This document shows positions 48,101-48,107 of a stretch of DNA of 48,107 bases, piece by piece. This DNA comes from Clostridiaceae bacterium. Its GTDB lineage: Bacteria > Bacillota > Clostridia > Oscillospirales > Acutalibacteraceae. Both the position numbers and the translations under genes were made by a program. The notes under the pieces are model-generated. The model made no database searches. It had not been told where the DNA came from and saw only the letters and a list, made by a program, of their open reading frames with translations. Position 1 is the stretch's first letter, and the number at the start of each line of letters is the position of its first letter. The stretch is taken from NCBI GenBank assembly GCA_016280595.1, contig JAEEHB010000006.1, forward strand, positions 1 to 48,107, in the 5' to 3' direction.

Positions 48101-48107
48101 CAGTTAA

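Overview
The window looks like a chromosomal segment of an anaerobic, fermentative Gram-positive bacterium of the class Clostridia, most like uncultured gut Oscillospirales or Ruminococcaceae-type lineages; this is inference from gene content, not a database match. The supporting content is a three-subcluster [FeFe]-hydrogenase with a diaphorase-like partner, an old-yellow-enzyme-type flavoprotein, a membrane pyrophosphatase, a glycine riboswitch in front of a sodium/alanine symporter, strong AGGAGG ribosome sites, and many factor-independent terminators. There is no phage, insertion sequence with transposase, or CRISPR array.

Layout. 1-579 is the 3' end of a cut-off gene with a bacterial Ig-like domain. 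621-1865 is a membrane-embedded M28 peptidase, followed by about 700 bases of non-coding repeats (1866-2560). 2561-10085 is one minus-strand run: GH36 alpha-galactosidase, GPH-type sugar transporter, GH31 glycosidase, metallophosphoesterase and prepilin peptidase. 10330-16266 is a plus-strand hydrogenase operon ending in a membrane/metallo-beta-lactamase fusion and a nitroreductase. 16319-18476 carries an IscR/CymR-like Rrf2 regulator, an EF-hand-like acidic protein and an MFS transporter on the minus strand. 18596-23150 is a sulfur block: nifS-nifU and metY-cysK, each behind the same palindromic operator and each with an unusual long leader. 23253-30587 is mixed: VanX-like dipeptidase, Gfo/Idh/MocA oxidoreductase, OYE-like flavoprotein, MATE exporter with an Imm32-like protein, and an ECF sigma/putative anti-sigma pair. 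30799-36843 holds an XRE regulator, the riboswitch-controlled AGCS symporter, GtrA, a lipoprotein and a GH3 glycosidase. 37213-41739 is a MoxR-DUF58-transglutaminase cluster. 41793-45640 holds a HerA-like ATPase and the pyrophosphatase. The end carries a methyltransferase, Hsp33 and six tRNA genes (Arg; then Val-Asp-Phe-Gly-Cys).

The most interesting part is the sulfur block. Two promoters 2 kb apart share an ACCTA-N9-TAGGT palindrome lying over the -35 box, matching a Cys-ligated Rrf2 regulator encoded 2 kb upstream. Downstream of the first promoter lies a leader of about 370 nt with a structured module present twice. Downstream of the second lies a well-placed 41-codon ORF with a Cys-x-x-Cys and mutually exclusive hairpins, which reads as a cysteine-responsive transcription attenuator. 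A second notable item is a pair of 280- and 224-bp structured repeats (31503-31782 and 36863-37086). Their terminal stems differ in sequence but stay complementary, and both sit inside the loop of an intrinsic terminator.
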